From: Chamaelirium japonicum
Taxonomy: Eukaryota; Streptophyta; Magnoliopsida; Liliales; Melanthiaceae
Reading direction: 5' to 3'
DNA length: 64,000 nucleotides
NCBI GenBank assembly: GCA_947650365.1
Contig: OX393550.1
Span: 52,161,379-52,225,378 of the forward strand
Both the position numbers and the translations under genes were made by a program. Position 1 is the first letter of the stretch. Each line of letters opens with the position of its first letter. Shown here piece after piece: positions 14,001-29,000 of the stretch. The notes beneath the pieces were generated by a model. The model saw nothing but the letters and a program-made list of their open reading frames with translations, was not told where the DNA came from and searched no databases.

Positions 14001-17000
14001 AGCACCGAAGCCGAATACAAGGCTATGGCTTCCACCACCGCCGAGATTGTCTGGCTTTGCCGTCTTCTGCTCGACTTAGGAGTGGTGATATCCGGGCCCA
14101 CTCCTCTCTTCTGTGACAACCGGAGTGCTATTCAGATTGCTAGCAACCCGGTCTTCCATGAGCGAACAAAGCATATTGAAGTTGATTGTCATTATGTTCG
14201 CCAGGCGTTTATCGACCACACCATCTCCCTGCCTTTCATTTCCTCATCGGAGCAGACTGCTGATTTTCTGACGAAGCCCTGACGATTGCTCGCTTCCAGC
14301 ATTTTCTAGGCAAACTCTCGGTTCATGATCCACCGTGAGTTTGAGGGGGAGTGTTAATGTACATATAGATGGGTCGGGTTTATTGTATAGTCGGGTCGGA
14401 TTGTATAGTGATACATGTACATATATTGGGCTTGAGTCCCTCAATGGAATGTATTCTATTCCTCTCCAAACCCTAGCCGTCATCTCCTAACACTATTAGA
14501 TGTAGTATTAGTCCACCTTAGTTGTGGTATTGTAATGGGTGTGTTCTCTCCTTATATAAGGAGAGGTAGTCTTATGTAATGAAACTAATTAATACAAGGC
14601 GTTTTCTCCCCTAACCCTAGTCGCTCTCTCTCTCTCTCTCTTCGTAACATGGTATCAGAGCCAATCTTCTTGGTCTAGGGTTTCGACATTCTCCTCTCCG
14701 GCCTCGGCCTCCTTGGTCGCTGCCGGCAACATCGAGGAGGCCGAGAACAGTAGAAGTTTTTTTTCCATCCTTCGTTCTCGGTGAAGCCCCTATTCTCTCC
14801 CGAGCGGCTCGATCTCGTGTCCCCCCCCCCCCCTCTTATTGCAATTTCCAGATAAGCGGCCCCCCTTGGTCCTGGCGCCTCCGACCTCCCCTGTGAGCTC
14901 CGATCCGGCCATCCGTCACCGTCGGACAACTGCGCGAGCCTAGCCTATTTCCGGCCTCCCCTTGAAACCCTTGTTGCCGGCGCCCCGACCGTCCTTGTCA
15001 CGCCCCGGTTTTTAACACAAAGGAAACTATCCAACTCGGGGGTGAGTAGGTAGAAGTTATGGGTTTGAATTTATTTGATAAAATATCACCATTTATTTCC
15101 TAAAACCTTTGATGGTGATATTTTATCAAATAAATTCAAACCCATAACTTCTACCTACTCACCCCCGAGTTGGATAGTTTCCTTTGTGTTAAAAACCGGG
15201 GCGTGACAACTTGGTATCAGAGCTAGGGATAGGAAGTGGTTTAGTCTTAGGATAGTTATTCTTACCGAGATTGTGATCATGGTGGTTATTTGCAGATGGT
15301 TCTCACGAGAGGTCAAACTTCTTCCTCGTCTGAGCCTGTGGTGCATAGCCAGACTCTGGCAGAGATGCTGCAGGGCATGGCTAACATGATGCGTCAGCAA
15401 CAGGCTATGATGCAACGTCAGCAGGAAGTGGTAGAGCGTCAACAGCAGGCTGCACAAGAGCAGATTACTGCAGCGCAGGCGGCACTAGCTCAGGCTGCTC
15501 AAACTCAGCACCAGGGTGCACCTCGAGCTGAGGGAGATCGCATGGGGAAACTAATGAAGGAGTTTCGTGCGATGTATCCCCCAATCTTCAAGGGTGAACC
15601 AAACCCATTGGAGGCAGACCGATGGCTGCAACAGATCCAGAAGGTGCTGAACGTCTTGGAGGTGACTGGAGAGAGGTGAGTTTCTCTTGCTTCCTACCAG
15701 TTTGAGGCAGAGGCAGAGTTCTGGTGGCAGTCAGTTTTGAGTTTGAGGGCAGTAGACCGAGGAGCCATCGAGTGGCAAGAATTTGAGATCTTTCGTAAAA
15801 AGTTTTTCCCAGTGCCCATACAAGACAAGATGGAAGCAGAGTTCTTGGCCCTCTATCAAGGGACTCGTAAGGTGGCGCAGTATGAGGCTAAGTTTTCTGA
15901 GCTTGCCAGGTATGCCCCACACTTGGTAGCTACTGATGCTCGGAAGGCTAAGCGTTTTGAGATTGGGCTGAATCCAATAATAAGAGGAAAGGTTGCGGCA
16001 TTCATGGGCCAGTCTTATGAGGAGGTGGTCACTCGATCACTTACTGTGGAGCAGGAACTGGAGGATTCTCGTAGGATACTTGAGAAGCGGAGTGGTAGTA
16101 GTCGTGGTGAACCATCCTTTCAGAAGAAGTCGAAAACATCGGAGGCTCGACCTCAGCAGCAGCGACAGTTTTAGTCCCGGCCTTCTGGTGGTTTTCAGGC
16201 CTATCGCCCGAGAGCAGGATGTTTTACTTGTGGTGCCCCAGACCATATAAAGCGCGATTGTCCTCATCGGGCCCCACGAGTAGCTCTTCTAGCACCCCCA
16301 GTTAGACCAGCTCTTCCACCTCCACCAGTTCCCCAGCCACAACAACAGAGGTGTTAGCAATATCGTCCTCCCCAACAGCAGCAGTGGATGCCTCCCCCTC
16401 GCCAGGGCGGCGGAAGTCAGCAGAACCAGGGAAGGGCGTATATGTTGGTCGGTCAGGATCAGGGAGCTTCTGGTGCGGTGATAGAAGGTACCCTTCTAAC
16501 TAATAGTTAGCTTCTGTTATTGGATTGAGTAGGGTATTGTCTTCCTTACTTATCATATTGCTACAACCAAGTTCACTTCCTGTTTTTTTCTACCTTAGCA
16601 CATGTGGTTTTTGACTCTGGGTCCACACACTCCTATATAGTACCTAGTTTTGCTGCTGTCTTGGGACTAGAGTCAGAGCCCTTGGGCCAAGTCTTATCGG
16701 TGATCTCACCACTTGGAGCATACGTGGATGTGGATAGAGTCTGTCGAGATTGTGTAATCCATATTGGAGATAAGCAACTATTGGCAGACCTAATTATCCT
16801 TCACCTTGGAGGTATGGATGTTCTTCTTGGCATGGATTGGTTAGCCACCTACCATGCAGCGTTGGATTGCTATTCCAAGAAGATTTCCTTTACACCACCA
16901 GATAGCGAGCGCTTTGTCTTTATCGGGAATAAGATGGTCTTTTTGTACCCGATTCCGCAGTGGAAGTCCAGTCTTAGTCTCTTGGCGCAGCTGACGAGCG

Positions 17001-20000
17001 AGATTGATGAAGGCATCCCCCTAAAAGTTTCCCTGGTTGTTCAAGACTTCATGGATGTTTTTCCAGATCACCTTCCAGGTTTGCCTCCGGCTAGAGAAGT
17101 AGAATTCGATATCGAGTTGCTTCCTGGAATTGCACCTATCTCCATAGCTCCATACCGAATGGCCCTAGCGGAGCTTAGAGAATTGAAGGTACAGCTAGAA
17201 GAGCTTTTAGACCTTGGATTCATTCGCCCCAGTGTTTCTCCATGGGGTGCCCCAGTCCTTTTTGCTCAAAAGAAGGATGGAACAAAGCGGCTCTGTATTG
17301 ATTATCGGAGGTTGAATGCTGTTACGGTGAAGAATATGTACCCGTTGCCAAGGATCGATGATCTCTTTGATCAATTAAAAGGGGCGAAGTATTTCTCCAA
17401 ATTTGATCTGAGAACGGGATACCATCAGTTACTAGTAAAGAAAGATGATGTTTCGAAGACAGCTTTTCGAACACGGTATGGTCACTATGAGTTCTTGGTG
17501 ATGCCATTTGGTTTGACCAATGCTCCAGCCGCCTTCATGGACCTCATGAACCGAGTCTTCAGGCCATACCTAGATCGATTTGTGGTGATCTTTGTAGATG
17601 ATGTTCTTATCTACTCACAATCTGAGGAGGAGCACGAGGAACACCTGAGAATTTCCCTGCAGCTCTTGTGAGACCACCATCTTTATGCCAAGCTCAGTAA
17701 GTGCGAGTTTTGGATGAAGGAGGTGAAGTTCTTGGGACATGTGGTCTCAGAGGAAGGCATTTCAGTAGACCCGGCAAAAATAGAAGCAGTTTTAGATTGG
17801 GAGCCACCGAAGAATGTCTTCGAGATTCGTAGTTTCTTAGGCTTGGCAGGTTACTATAGGAGGTTCGTGGAAGGTTTCTCTCAATTGGCTAGCCCACTCA
17901 CTCGCTTGACAAAGAAAGGAGTGAAGTTCGAGTGGTCTGAAGGTTGTGAGCAGTCGTTCCAGGAGTTGAAGCGGCGATTGACCTCAGCTCCTGTCCTCAC
18001 AGTGCCGATCAGTGGGAAGAAGTATGTGGTTTTTACGGATGCCTCTCAGACGGGTCTTGGGGGTGTATTGATGCAGGATGGCAAGGTTGTGGCTTATGCT
18101 TCTAGACAGCTGAAGCAGCACGAGAGGAATTATCCTACCCATGACTTAGAGCTGGCAGCCGTAGTGTTTGTACTCAAGATCTGGCGGCATTACTTATACG
18201 GTGAGGAGTTTGAGGTATTTTGTGATCATAAGAGTCTGTAGTACATTTCCTCCCAGAAGGACCTCAACGTACGCCAAAGGAGATGGGTTGAGGTTTTGGC
18301 AGACTACGATTATGGGTTTTCTTATCATCCTGGTAAGGCTAATGTTGTAGCGGATGCCTTGAGCAGAAAGTTCCGTAGTAGGTTGTCCAGGTTGATAGCT
18401 GATCAGAGGGAGTTGTTGGTAACCATCGAGGGTTTTGACCTAATGGTGCAATGGGAGCCTACACATACATTCTTATGCAGTGTACAGGCTCAACCGACCT
18501 TATATCAGAGAGTGATTACAGCGCAACGACTAGATTCAAATCTAGAGGAGGTCAGGACTCGGTGCCAGAGCGGAGGAATGGACCAGGATTGGTCTATTGG
18601 TTCTGATGGAGGACTTAGGTTCAAAGGGAGGCTTTGTCTTCCAGAGAACTCAGAGATTCGTGAAGAGGTACTTACTGAAGCCCATAGATCAAGATTCACT
18701 ATTCACCCTGGTGGTACGAAGATGTATCGCGACTTGAAGAGTCAATTATGGTGGAGTGGGATGAAGAGAGACATAGCCCAATTTGTAGCGAAGTGTTTGA
18801 CCTGTCAGCAGGTCAAAGCAGAGCATCAGAGACCCGACGGCCCTTTACAGCCATTGCCAGTAGCAGAGTGGAAGTGGGAGCACCTTACTATGGATTTCGT
18901 CTCTGGATTTTCCCTATCACGAAATAAGCATGACTCAATTTGGGTGCTAGTAGACCGATTGACAAAGTCAGCGCATTTTCTTCCCATGCGAACGACGATG
19001 TCAAGCAATGAGCGAGCAAAGCTATACCTGAAGGAAATAGTCAAGCTTCATGGAGTTCCTGTCACCATCATTTCTGATCGTGATCCCAACTTTGCTTCTC
19101 ATTTTTGGAGTAGTCTACAATTAGCTTTGGGGACCAAGCTCTGTCTCAGTACGGCCTTCCACCCTCAGACAGATGGCCAATCTGAGAGGACTATTCAAAT
19201 CTTGGAGGACATGCTGCGAGCGTGTGTGATTGACTTTGGAGGTAGTTGGGAAGACCATTTACCGCTAGTGGAGTTTGCATACAACAATAGCTATCAGGCG
19301 AGTATCGGCATGGCCCCCTTCGAGGCATTGTATGGGAGGCCGTGTCGGTCCCCTCTCTGTTGGGCAGAGGTAGGCGAGCGGAGCCTGGTAGGACCAGACC
19401 TTGTTCAGGAGACTACGGAGAGGTGCATTTGATACGAGAACGTCTGCGAGCAGCTCAGAGTAGGCAGAAGAGTTATGCTGACAAGCGTCGGCGCCCTCTT
19501 GAGTTTGTGGTTGGTGATCGAGTTTTTCTAAAGGTTTCTCCTAGGCATGGGGTTTTCCGGTTTGGAAAGCGAGGGAAGCTAGCTCCGAGGTATATTGGAC
19601 CGTTCGAGATTCTGGATAGAGTCGGTGAGGTGGCGTATCTCCTAGCTTTGCCCCCTCGGCTCTCAGCGATTCATGCAGTCTTTCATGTATCGATGCTTCG
19701 GAAGTATGAGCCGGACCCATCACACATGTTGGACTGGCAAGATCTAGACCTCAACAAGGACGCAACTTATGAGGAGAAGCCTGTCCGAATTCTGGCTAGT
19801 GAAGAGAAGATGTTGCGCACCAAGACCATCCGTATGGTCAAGGTGCTTTGGAATCATCATGCTGAAGATGAAGCTACGTGGGAATTGGAGTCCGAGATGC
19901 GGTCTTGATATCCCTCTTTATTTGGTGAGTCATCTAATTGATTTCAATTTCGGGACGAAATTTTTTTCTAAGGGGGGTAGGATGTAATGCCCGGATATTT

Positions 20001-23000
20001 TGGGTTACTTTGGATTAATAATTTTTATGCGTAATTATCATCATTTGATAAGACAGTTGGTAATATGAGTAGCAATGTCATATTCTGGTACTGTGGTGAC
20101 CAGGGTTGCGGGGTTTTCGCAACAGTAGATTATGCACACCCGTTTGGGATTTATGTGATTAGTTTGAAATATAGTGAAATCAACCTATTTAAGGGCTTCA
20201 GAATTTGACAAAAACCTGTACCAATGGAGTCTCGCCGAGATGACTGTAGTGGAAAATTTGTTTATTTGATTATTTTATTTCGAGATCTTAGAAAAGGGTT
20301 ATTAACGGTTTAGTAAATTTTTACCCTTTATATAACTGCACTTGATAGAATAGTCGGATAGAGATGAGACAAGCACGATTGCGTTCGGCTCGTCGAATCC
20401 TTCTCCGGGGACTACTCACACTCGCGGATCGGAGTTCGAATGAGAAGTTTAGAGCTTTTCCTGTTTGTGAGTAGAATGGAACAGCTTTTCGGATGTTATA
20501 TAGTTGGATTCTATAGGTGGTATTAGACCCGACCCAACTCCCTAGTGCAACCCCTACACGCAGTTGAGCCCATCTCCCTGATAAGGGTCGTCCGATCATG
20601 ATCGGACGGCGTCGTTTTGTTGAGGGTTTCATCCCTCCTCTCTTTATAAAGCGTTGCATGAGAGAACCCTAGCCTTCTCCTAGCCGTCATTCTTCTCCTT
20701 TCCTCGCGTGTTCGTGCTGCTCGGGAATAGCCGGAGTGGAGGTCTCGTCGTCGTCGGAGCACCGGCACCGGATTCCTCTCCTTTCTCCCAGGTTCTTCCT
20801 CCCCCTCTCTCTTCTCCTCCTCCGCTCCTCTCCTTCTTGACACCACCACCGGCCACACCCTCACCGGTCGGGATCCGACCAATCAGCCCCAACCCAACCC
20901 AAGCGGCCAGGCCGAGCCGAGCAACCCGCAGTCATGGCTTCTCTCCCTTTTTCACGAGTCGGGTAGGGATCCTATGGTGGCCATCGGTGGGCCCCGAAGA
21001 CCTGGGTGGTGCTTAGCAGCCGTACGAACCTTCCCGAGTTGCAGGAGTTGGCCGGAGTTGAGAGGTTGGCCCATGGGTTTCATGGGAACCCAACCTCTGG
21101 TTCGTTGGTTGGGTGGAGAAGAAAAGGGACATAGAGGGAATTTTGGGTATTGTTCTTTTAAGTTAAGTTAGACCAGCCCTTGAACCCGGTTTAATTTTTG
21201 AACCACTATTGAACTATAGATCTTGGTTTGGGCATAGATTCTTCGTCCGATGTCGGAATACCACGAAACTGGTGGCATTGGAACCGGCTCGAAAATTGCT
21301 ACCTGATAATCTGGGTTTCATCCTGTACAAACCTCTTTTAAAATCCTTTTACCGCCATGGAACCGAACTAGTCGGCTTCCGTGGTTCGACCGCTATTTCT
21401 TCATCCGAATTCAGATTTGGGCGAAATTGGCGGCCTTAGAATTATTTTTCCAAGACAGATCTGATGGCTTGGGGTTAATACCCTGAGTCTATATTTATCC
21501 TATAGAATTTGACTTTGGGCCGTATGGTTGCACGGGTCCCCGTGTAACTAACCCAGTGGGGTTAGCTCGAAACCCCTGTACACACTTGCCCATGTCGGGG
21601 GTAGGTCTAGCTACCGTATCACACCAATTTGATCCTTTACGAACCTTCTTCCTATCAATCACGCTTGTGCGATCCAAATCTACCGACCCATTATCGTTTA
21701 GTTGCTAGGTTTATGTGTTTTTAGCATTGGAGCTTCCTAGTGGTGGTCGTGCAATTGGATACCCGGGTGTGGACATTAGGACACCTGGTACAGGAGCTTG
21801 CTATTCTAGCTAAAGTAAGTTACTCTTACTATGTCATCTACAATAGTAGACTATTTAGTGTAGCTTTGTAGTATTCTGAAGTTTGCATGGGGAATGATGT
21901 ACCTAATGCATGCGTTAAATCGCATGTGGGGAGTGGGCACATCATTACATGCGAAGATGGTTATCGTCTAATAGCTTTAAACTTGAACAATGAGATATTT
22001 GATAGCATGGTAATAGTACATTGAGAACATGTCATTCTATGAATATAGATATAACAATTACTTATGAATTGTGCTTGAGATATGTTAACTTATATATGAA
22101 CTTGGTTGAGTTGCCGATGAGCAACGATATTGGTTGTCTCGGTAACTGAGGCAGGGTGGATAGTATTGAATCATCATTTGACTGAGATGTGACATTGTTG
22201 CTTCCTAGAGGGAAGTGTGTAGGGAGACCCGTGTGCACGAGTGGAAGGTGAACCACTACTCGTGCACAATCTGAATAAAGTAGGTAGGGTCACGGGGTTG
22301 GGCAGGCGGTAAAGCCAGGGGGCTTGAGAGCCTTGGCCTAGTAGTCCACTCCTGAGATATGACCTCGAAAAAGTAAGTTGGGCGGTAGAGCTCCTCCGTG
22401 AGAGACGGAAAACCCCTCTTGGCCATTTGGGTAAACTTTTCTACTGGAGGATCCAAGGTAACTTGTGTCCAGTAGGTTTCTGTTGTCGGAACTGGTAGAA
22501 AACCGACGGTTCACAAATAACTAATTTACTTGCTTGTACTTCTTTTCTGCAGAACTTAATGATTCCATGAATGTGCAATTTATAGATAGAGCTTGTTTAT
22601 TTATTTTGAAATTATGGGTGTATTATAATTGAATGCATGCTTAGCCACTTTAAATAGGATGCTGGAGTAGTAGCTTAGTATTAGTAGCCTTACTAGTCGT
22701 TTTTCACACGACTAATCTCCCATTCTCATGGGGGCTGCCCATTCCCACGGGCAGATCCAGTTTCAGGTCAGCAGTAGACGGCGGTTAGAAGCAGGCGTGG
22801 TCTTGGAGCAGCAGTGGTCAGATTTCTCGTTAGTAGCTAGTAGTTTTTATCTTCTTCAACATTTGGTGTAATTGGGAATTAGTGTGGACATGTTTGGATT
22901 TCCCTTTCTGATTGGTATTGATGATTAGTTTTGTTAGTTATGGTAATATTTGTTGCTCGATACCAGTTGACATATGGTAGGCCTCTCCTCAAGGCTACCT

Positions 23001-26000
23001 TTTCAGTAGCGTGGCTTTCACCATTAAAAGTTTTAGAAAAATTATCGGTGATGTAACACCTGTGGGGTTAGATTTGAGAATAATAGAAATCCTCAATGGC
23101 TACTTTCGTCTTTTTGCAGCCAGACTTTTTCTTTGGGCTTTTTCCCAATGAATGGATCGTAAACCTATGAGATGTTTTACGTTCACATTCTCCGTAACTT
23201 CGAGCATGTCACGATGGTGCGTTCCGTGCAACGATCATGTGTATGCGCAGCCAGTTTCGGCAGCCCGGCAGGTAAACCCTAGAAAACCGATAATTGGTCG
23301 ATAGTTGTAGCTGTTTTGTTTCTTGTAAGAGATCGGATGATCGGATCATAACGAAACAAGATACGTTAGATGAGGCTCTGAGAGATCCTTCCAATGAGCC
23401 TGAGTTAGGGTCGATCCGACACCCGGGTGAATAGTTATTGCTATTTTAAGTTTTGGAGTCTTTTCCTTTTTTCGGGAGATCTAGAAGTCAGAAAATTATG
23501 TACCAAGTGCTGACGCGTTCGTGTTGACGAGACCTTTCCAACGAATCCTTTCGAGCCCTATTCCGACTTTCAGTTTGATAGTTACGACTTATTATTCTTT
23601 TCAGCCCGGTTGATGGACGAATCGCACCCGGATTCCAACCGAGCCCGGTTCAGGGCTCGGGACCGAGCCCGACCAGCCCTGGAGCCTACCTCCAGGTCTC
23701 CTAGCATAGTTTAAGGTCTCTTGACTTCCCTCCCCATTTATTTAAATTCGAAATTCGGATGAGACAGATCGGGCAGGATTGGGATGATATATCCCTGTCT
23801 TTCTTATCCTTATCCCTAAGCCTTAACCGACCATATCCCCAACCCTTATCTGACCATATCCCTTCCCCTTAACCGACCATATCCCTTTCCCTTAACACCC
23901 TCCCGTGTTTATAAATAGAGAGAGAGAACGAAAGGAGAGAGAGAGAGAACGTGAGAGAGCGAAATAGAGAGAGAGAGAGAGAACAGGAGAGAGAGAGAAC
24001 GTAATAGAGAGAAAGAGAGAACGTAATAGAGAGAGAGAGAGAGCGGGATGCAGAGAGAGACAGAGCGAGACGGAGACGGAGAAGGAGGAGAGATCAAGGG
24101 AGACAGAGCACCCCGACCCGCCCCTCGCCGGAGCCCCGGCGAGCACGCCGTCACCCCGCAGGTCAGCCACCCCACCCTCTTCCCATCCTCCTCCGCGACC
24201 CCCTTCCTTCTCCCTTGCCGCGGCCCGCACGGGCGGACACCGCCGCCGCAACCGAGCCCCTCCCGACGACCCCCGGCGCACCACCACCGACCTCCAAACC
24301 CCATGCGAGCCCTCCTCCGTCAGAGACCTTGGGAGTCCGGCGGCCGCTCCGGCTGCCTCCCATCGCGCCTCCTCCGTGGGGGTGGTGCGGGAGAGGCCGG
24401 CCGAGCGCTCGCCGGCGCTCCAGGCCGCCCCTCCCGCCGGCCGCCGGCACGCAAGAACCAGCACCGCTGGCTTCTTTGTCGTGGAGAAGGAGTTAGGGGG
24501 GGGCAACACGGTAATTTCCCATGTTTTATTTAACCCCAGAATCCGACCCGTTTAACCCTGAACCCGACCCGTTAAACCCTGAACTCGACCCGACCTAACT
24601 ACTGCAGACCCGACCCGACTGCACTGCAACCCGACCCGACTACACTGCAACCCGACCCGACTGCACAGCAGACCCGGCCCAACAGTGAACCGGTCTAGTT
24701 CACCTGAACCAGACCAGTGAACCAATGAATTTTGGTTCGACTGCCATTTCTCCGTCCGAACTCGGAATTGGACGAAACCAGCGCCATTTCGACCGGCTCG
24801 GAAAATACTACCTGTTGGCCATAGTTTATTATAGTAATATTACTTTTTAATACCCTGTTTTATCCTTGGACCGAATCTTATCGCGGTACCGTGGTTTGAC
24901 CGTCGTTTCATCGTTCGAACTCGGATTCGGACGAAACTAGCGGCATTGTGCTCAGAACATTGAGCCCTACCTATTAAACCTAGAAGATAACCCTAGAACC
25001 CCTTCTACCCTAGTGAACCAGCCATGCGATCGATTTTATCGATTCTACATGGTTTGACCTGAAACCATCCGACCGAAGTCGGATTCCAGCAAAACCGGAA
25101 CCATCGGAAAGGGTTCTTCGAGCCCGATTCGATGAGTAGGTTTAGCTTCTATTTACTTGTTTGGCCTAGTATTGTTTAGGTTCGAGTTCTTCAGTCGCAC
25201 GGATTTACGTGCTGTCGACTCAATGTTGGTCCCCTATCGAGGGTGCCCGACTATCCTTGGCATAGAACCCTCGTCGTTGACTCTTATGTTTTAATCGATA
25301 GAGTTGTGATGCGGAGCTGTGGTTATTATCAGACCTTGATCGTGGTGATCCAGCGGAGACGGATCAGAGGCAGCTAGCAGGAGTCATGTGTAATCGACAA
25401 CCAGGTGACATCTACTACCCTTGCGTGGTCTTTAATAGTGGGAAATGAGAATGACTAAGGGTAGGTGTCTATGACACTGCATGCGGGCCCCGCCGGACAT
25501 CGTCGCATGTGGTCAAGTGGACCCCGCCTTGCATGCGGAGTCGCGAGTCCGGCGACGCATGCTTAAAATATTAATAATAATAGAATGATAATAATGATTG
25601 CTTTTGATTGTATGGACACCGTAATTAGGATTCCCTTAAGTTAAATAATAAATTGAATAACTAATAATTATCGGGACTCACCCTCCTGAGAGGAGTATGG
25701 CAACCCTAGCACACGGGTCACTGGGATGAGTGTTTTACTTTATTGATTTATTATGTTGCATGGGTTGCGAGAGCAGTACGGGACCAGGGGTAAATTGTTG
25801 GAAATTGTTAAGCATTAAATATACCTTTTGTAGCTTCAGTATATATGTTGAAAGATGTTATGTGTGAATCTACCTGGTTAAAGGGTAGGGACCCCGTGCG
25901 CGTAAGGGCCGTGAACCACCCTGCGCGTACAGCTGAAGTTAAGTAGGTTAGGGGTCACGGGCAAGGGTTGTGGTAAAGCCAATAGGTGGTGCCCTCGAGT

Positions 26001-29000
26001 AGGGATTGGCCTAGCAACCCTGTCCCGGGGAGTTGAAGTCCCCATAGTAAAGCAAGTTGGGCGGTAGAGCTCCACCGTGAAAGACGGGAAACCCCTTATG
26101 ATCATCTGGGTGACTAGTGCATGGTGTTGGTGGATGCACGGCGAGAGAGTTGGTCCTCTACATCGAAATAAAAGGCCCTATAGTAATGCCCGACCGGGGG
26201 CAGGATGAACAAAATATCCGGGGTTCACATTTTGTTAGTGTGTGTGTTTTATCTATATATGAATTTAGAATCGAGTGACTGTTTACATGATGACTTCGTG
26301 ACTTTATCTGAACGTCTTATTTAATTTGTTCTTTAATGCTGTAGAACATTGAATGGACTTCATATTAGATAACCTAGTGACAGTAGGAATTGCATGTGAA
26401 TATAGACAACTGATAGGTTTAGGTATCATTCTGCAAACATTGATCATACTAGAACTGCTAGAGTATATCTTAATTTATTACAATTGGTCGTCTCATATTA
26501 TTATAGACTATTAGGATGTCACTAGCCATTAATTTGGCTAATCTCCCAATTTCCTATTGGGGGCTACTCTTTCCCACGAGTAGGCTCAGTTGCAGGTCCG
26601 GAGGCTCAGGAGTAGCAGTAGGAGTCCAGAGGCGGAGTTAGAGTTGCAGTGTTACCTTTCGGCTTAGTATGTCAATCTTGTAGTTTTTTTTCTCTTCAGA
26701 CATTGTAATTTTATTGGAATAAGAGTTCTTATTAGTTAGTTAGTATTCTATGGTGGTAGTTGCAATGGTTCCAGCTGAATTCTTTTGGGTAGGCCTCTCC
26801 TCAAGGCCCCAAGCCTAGGATAGATCATGATGAAAATATAAGTGCATATAAATGACTAAATTGATTAACCTTGTAGATAGGAACCCTAGACTGGTGGACC
26901 TGAGTGTTAGGTAGTGGGTGAGACCACTTGGCTAGCCGTAGGAGGCTTGAGCCTCGTGCTCCCTCAGATAGACTCCTGTTAGTATGTGTGGCACCGACAG
27001 GTCACACATACTAAGAGGATATGTTCCTAGGGGTTTTGTTAGGATATGGTTCGTGTCTTGCTGTTCTTTCTTCGGAAAGTTTAGACTCTAATGGTGTTAG
27101 AATGTTTTCTAGAGATTGTATAGATAGTGAGTCGATAGAATTCTCGTAGTAGCTAGTGGTGGTATAGCGAGTATTTCTAAGGATAAGGACCTAGGGTTAA
27201 TCATACTTGGAGAACTGGTTTTGTTTGAGGAATTGATCTGTAACTAAGAACTGTCTATGATTGAGTTTTTGATTGATCGAGAATCGTGAATCAATCTATA
27301 TGTCGTATGAGTATGATTGTATTAAAACTCGGATGTGCTATAATGTTTAGCTTTAGAGTTAGTCGTTGTAACTCGGGTGATAGTTCTTAGGAAGAAGCCA
27401 CGTGGAACATCTTAACCAATGGTGGTATTTCTTGATCCCTAGACAGAAGTATAGTATTTGAGTCTATATCAGAGTATAGGTTGGGAGTCTTCTAATATGG
27501 ATTCTCTTGAACTTTCTAGTGGTAAGGAGCTGACCAAGGACTAGATATTCAACTCTAGTTAGTAATTTGGTTGATTGATTTTGGAAAGGATGTATTTGAA
27601 TATATCTGGAAGGATGTATATCCTTGATGGTTTATCTGGCATGGTTGTGAGGTTACTCTTTTTGTTGGTTTTGTTATTTTTCATTGACCCTAAGCGCTAG
27701 ATACCTAGTCGGTGTTTTATGATTCCTTGATCTTTGTTGACCCTTAGTATTTAGAGACCTAGTCAGTATTTAGGATCCCTTGATCTTCGTTGACCCTTAG
27801 TACTAGAGACTTAGTTGGTGTTTTAGGATTCCTTGATTCTTATTGACCATTGGTACTAGAGACTTAGTTGGTGTTTTAGGATTCCTTGATTCTTGTTGAC
27901 CATTGGTACTAGAGACCTAGTTAGTATTTTTAGGATTATCCATTATCTCGATATAGGTGTAATAATTATATTAGTTTTCTTGTTAGATCTCTCTGGTGTA
28001 TCGTGGGTTATAATTAGTTTGGTGTAGAGCTTGTGTGCTTTTTAATGGATCCTATGAGTAATGATGATGACTCGTGGGGATAGTGGTTTCAATGAGTACA
28101 CCAAGAGATAGAAATCTCAGGTGATAGTTTGAATTTCCCATGGTTAGTAGATTACGGGATACCTTGATAGTGACTCTTGCGAAAGAGTACGCACTGTTCT
28201 TAGGGAACTTTGACGGTGGATGATGATTGTCCGGTAGAGGACATACTGTGGCTACGCACTGACTCTTCGGAGGCTTTGGCGGTTGGTTTCGCAGTTCTTA
28301 TTGGAACTCGCGGGAGAGAGCGCACTGGCCAGATAACAGTGATGTTAAGATGGAATTGAGATAATTGAGTACTAAAAAGATGTTAGCGACGATGTCAAGA
28401 GGACTGCCTATGTTTATAAAATTTGGGAATACCTTATCAGTTGGACTCTTAAGAATGATCATTATTCTGCTGATTCACCCTGTTTTGTTTCTAATTATTA
28501 TTCGATTCTAGTAACTTTTGTTTGCTTCAGTTTCTTTTGAGTGATTGCCTTTAGTTCTCAGAATGTTGAGATTATGATAGTTTTCTCGGTTGTCCTTTTT
28601 CTAAGTTGTCTCTATTTGTCTCGGGTTCTTTATTCTTATTTTTGTATGGTTGCGAGGTTTTCGTCTAACTATCTCGATGATTAGTTTAGGGTAGAATTTA
28701 GTACTTGGTATCGATCTGCTCAGTCGATTTTAGTTGGCCATTAGTTTTCTAGTAGGTAGTTTCTTCAGCCAGCTCATAATAGTTCTAGTTTAGAATCGGT
28801 CCCCTCATCTTGGAGTGAGTCAATGAGATGACTATTTATTGTCAGAGTATAGCTATCTAGTTTGGACCCACTTGAGAAATAGATTTTTCGGGCATTTGTT
28901 CTTTAGTTCCTTGAGCAGTATTGGTAGTTCGGTTAGTGTAGGTGTTGGTTTCATAGGAATCTTATAGGATTCTAGTTTAGTATTAGATACACGTTAGACA

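Larger units (their letters stand above)
9614..14492 (+). mobile_element. Copia LTR retrotransposon, copy 2 (young, nearly whole)
   Basis: 4,879 bp with 141-bp LTRs (9614-9754 and 14352-14492) that differ at one site by eye. It is flanked by the duplication CTATT (9609-9613 and 14493-14497). The primer site TGGTATCAGAGC is at 9755-9766. A C-rich, proline-coding leader (about 9830-10400) stands where copy 1 has gag. It is followed by a tandemly doubled peptide module [18 protein letters not shown] (about 10780-11000), protease (about 11010), pre-integrase zinc region and integrase (about 11400-12100), RT (about 12930-13560) and RNase H (about 13700-14250). It is nearly whole, with one or two breaks in pol. 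It sits 4 bp inside the left LTR of the outer element. Confidence 0.95.

Noticed and set aside
20321-21439. Host genes in the 20.3-21.4 kb stretch
   Set aside because: The region lies within the chromovirus 3' LTR, and the frames overlap on both strands without known domains.
23892-24533. Open frames of 90-260 residues in the Gypsy LTRs, repeated at 30486-31299
   Set aside because: Both copies lie in LTRs, are of low complexity from GA and GC-rich blocks, overlap on both strands, and show no domain.
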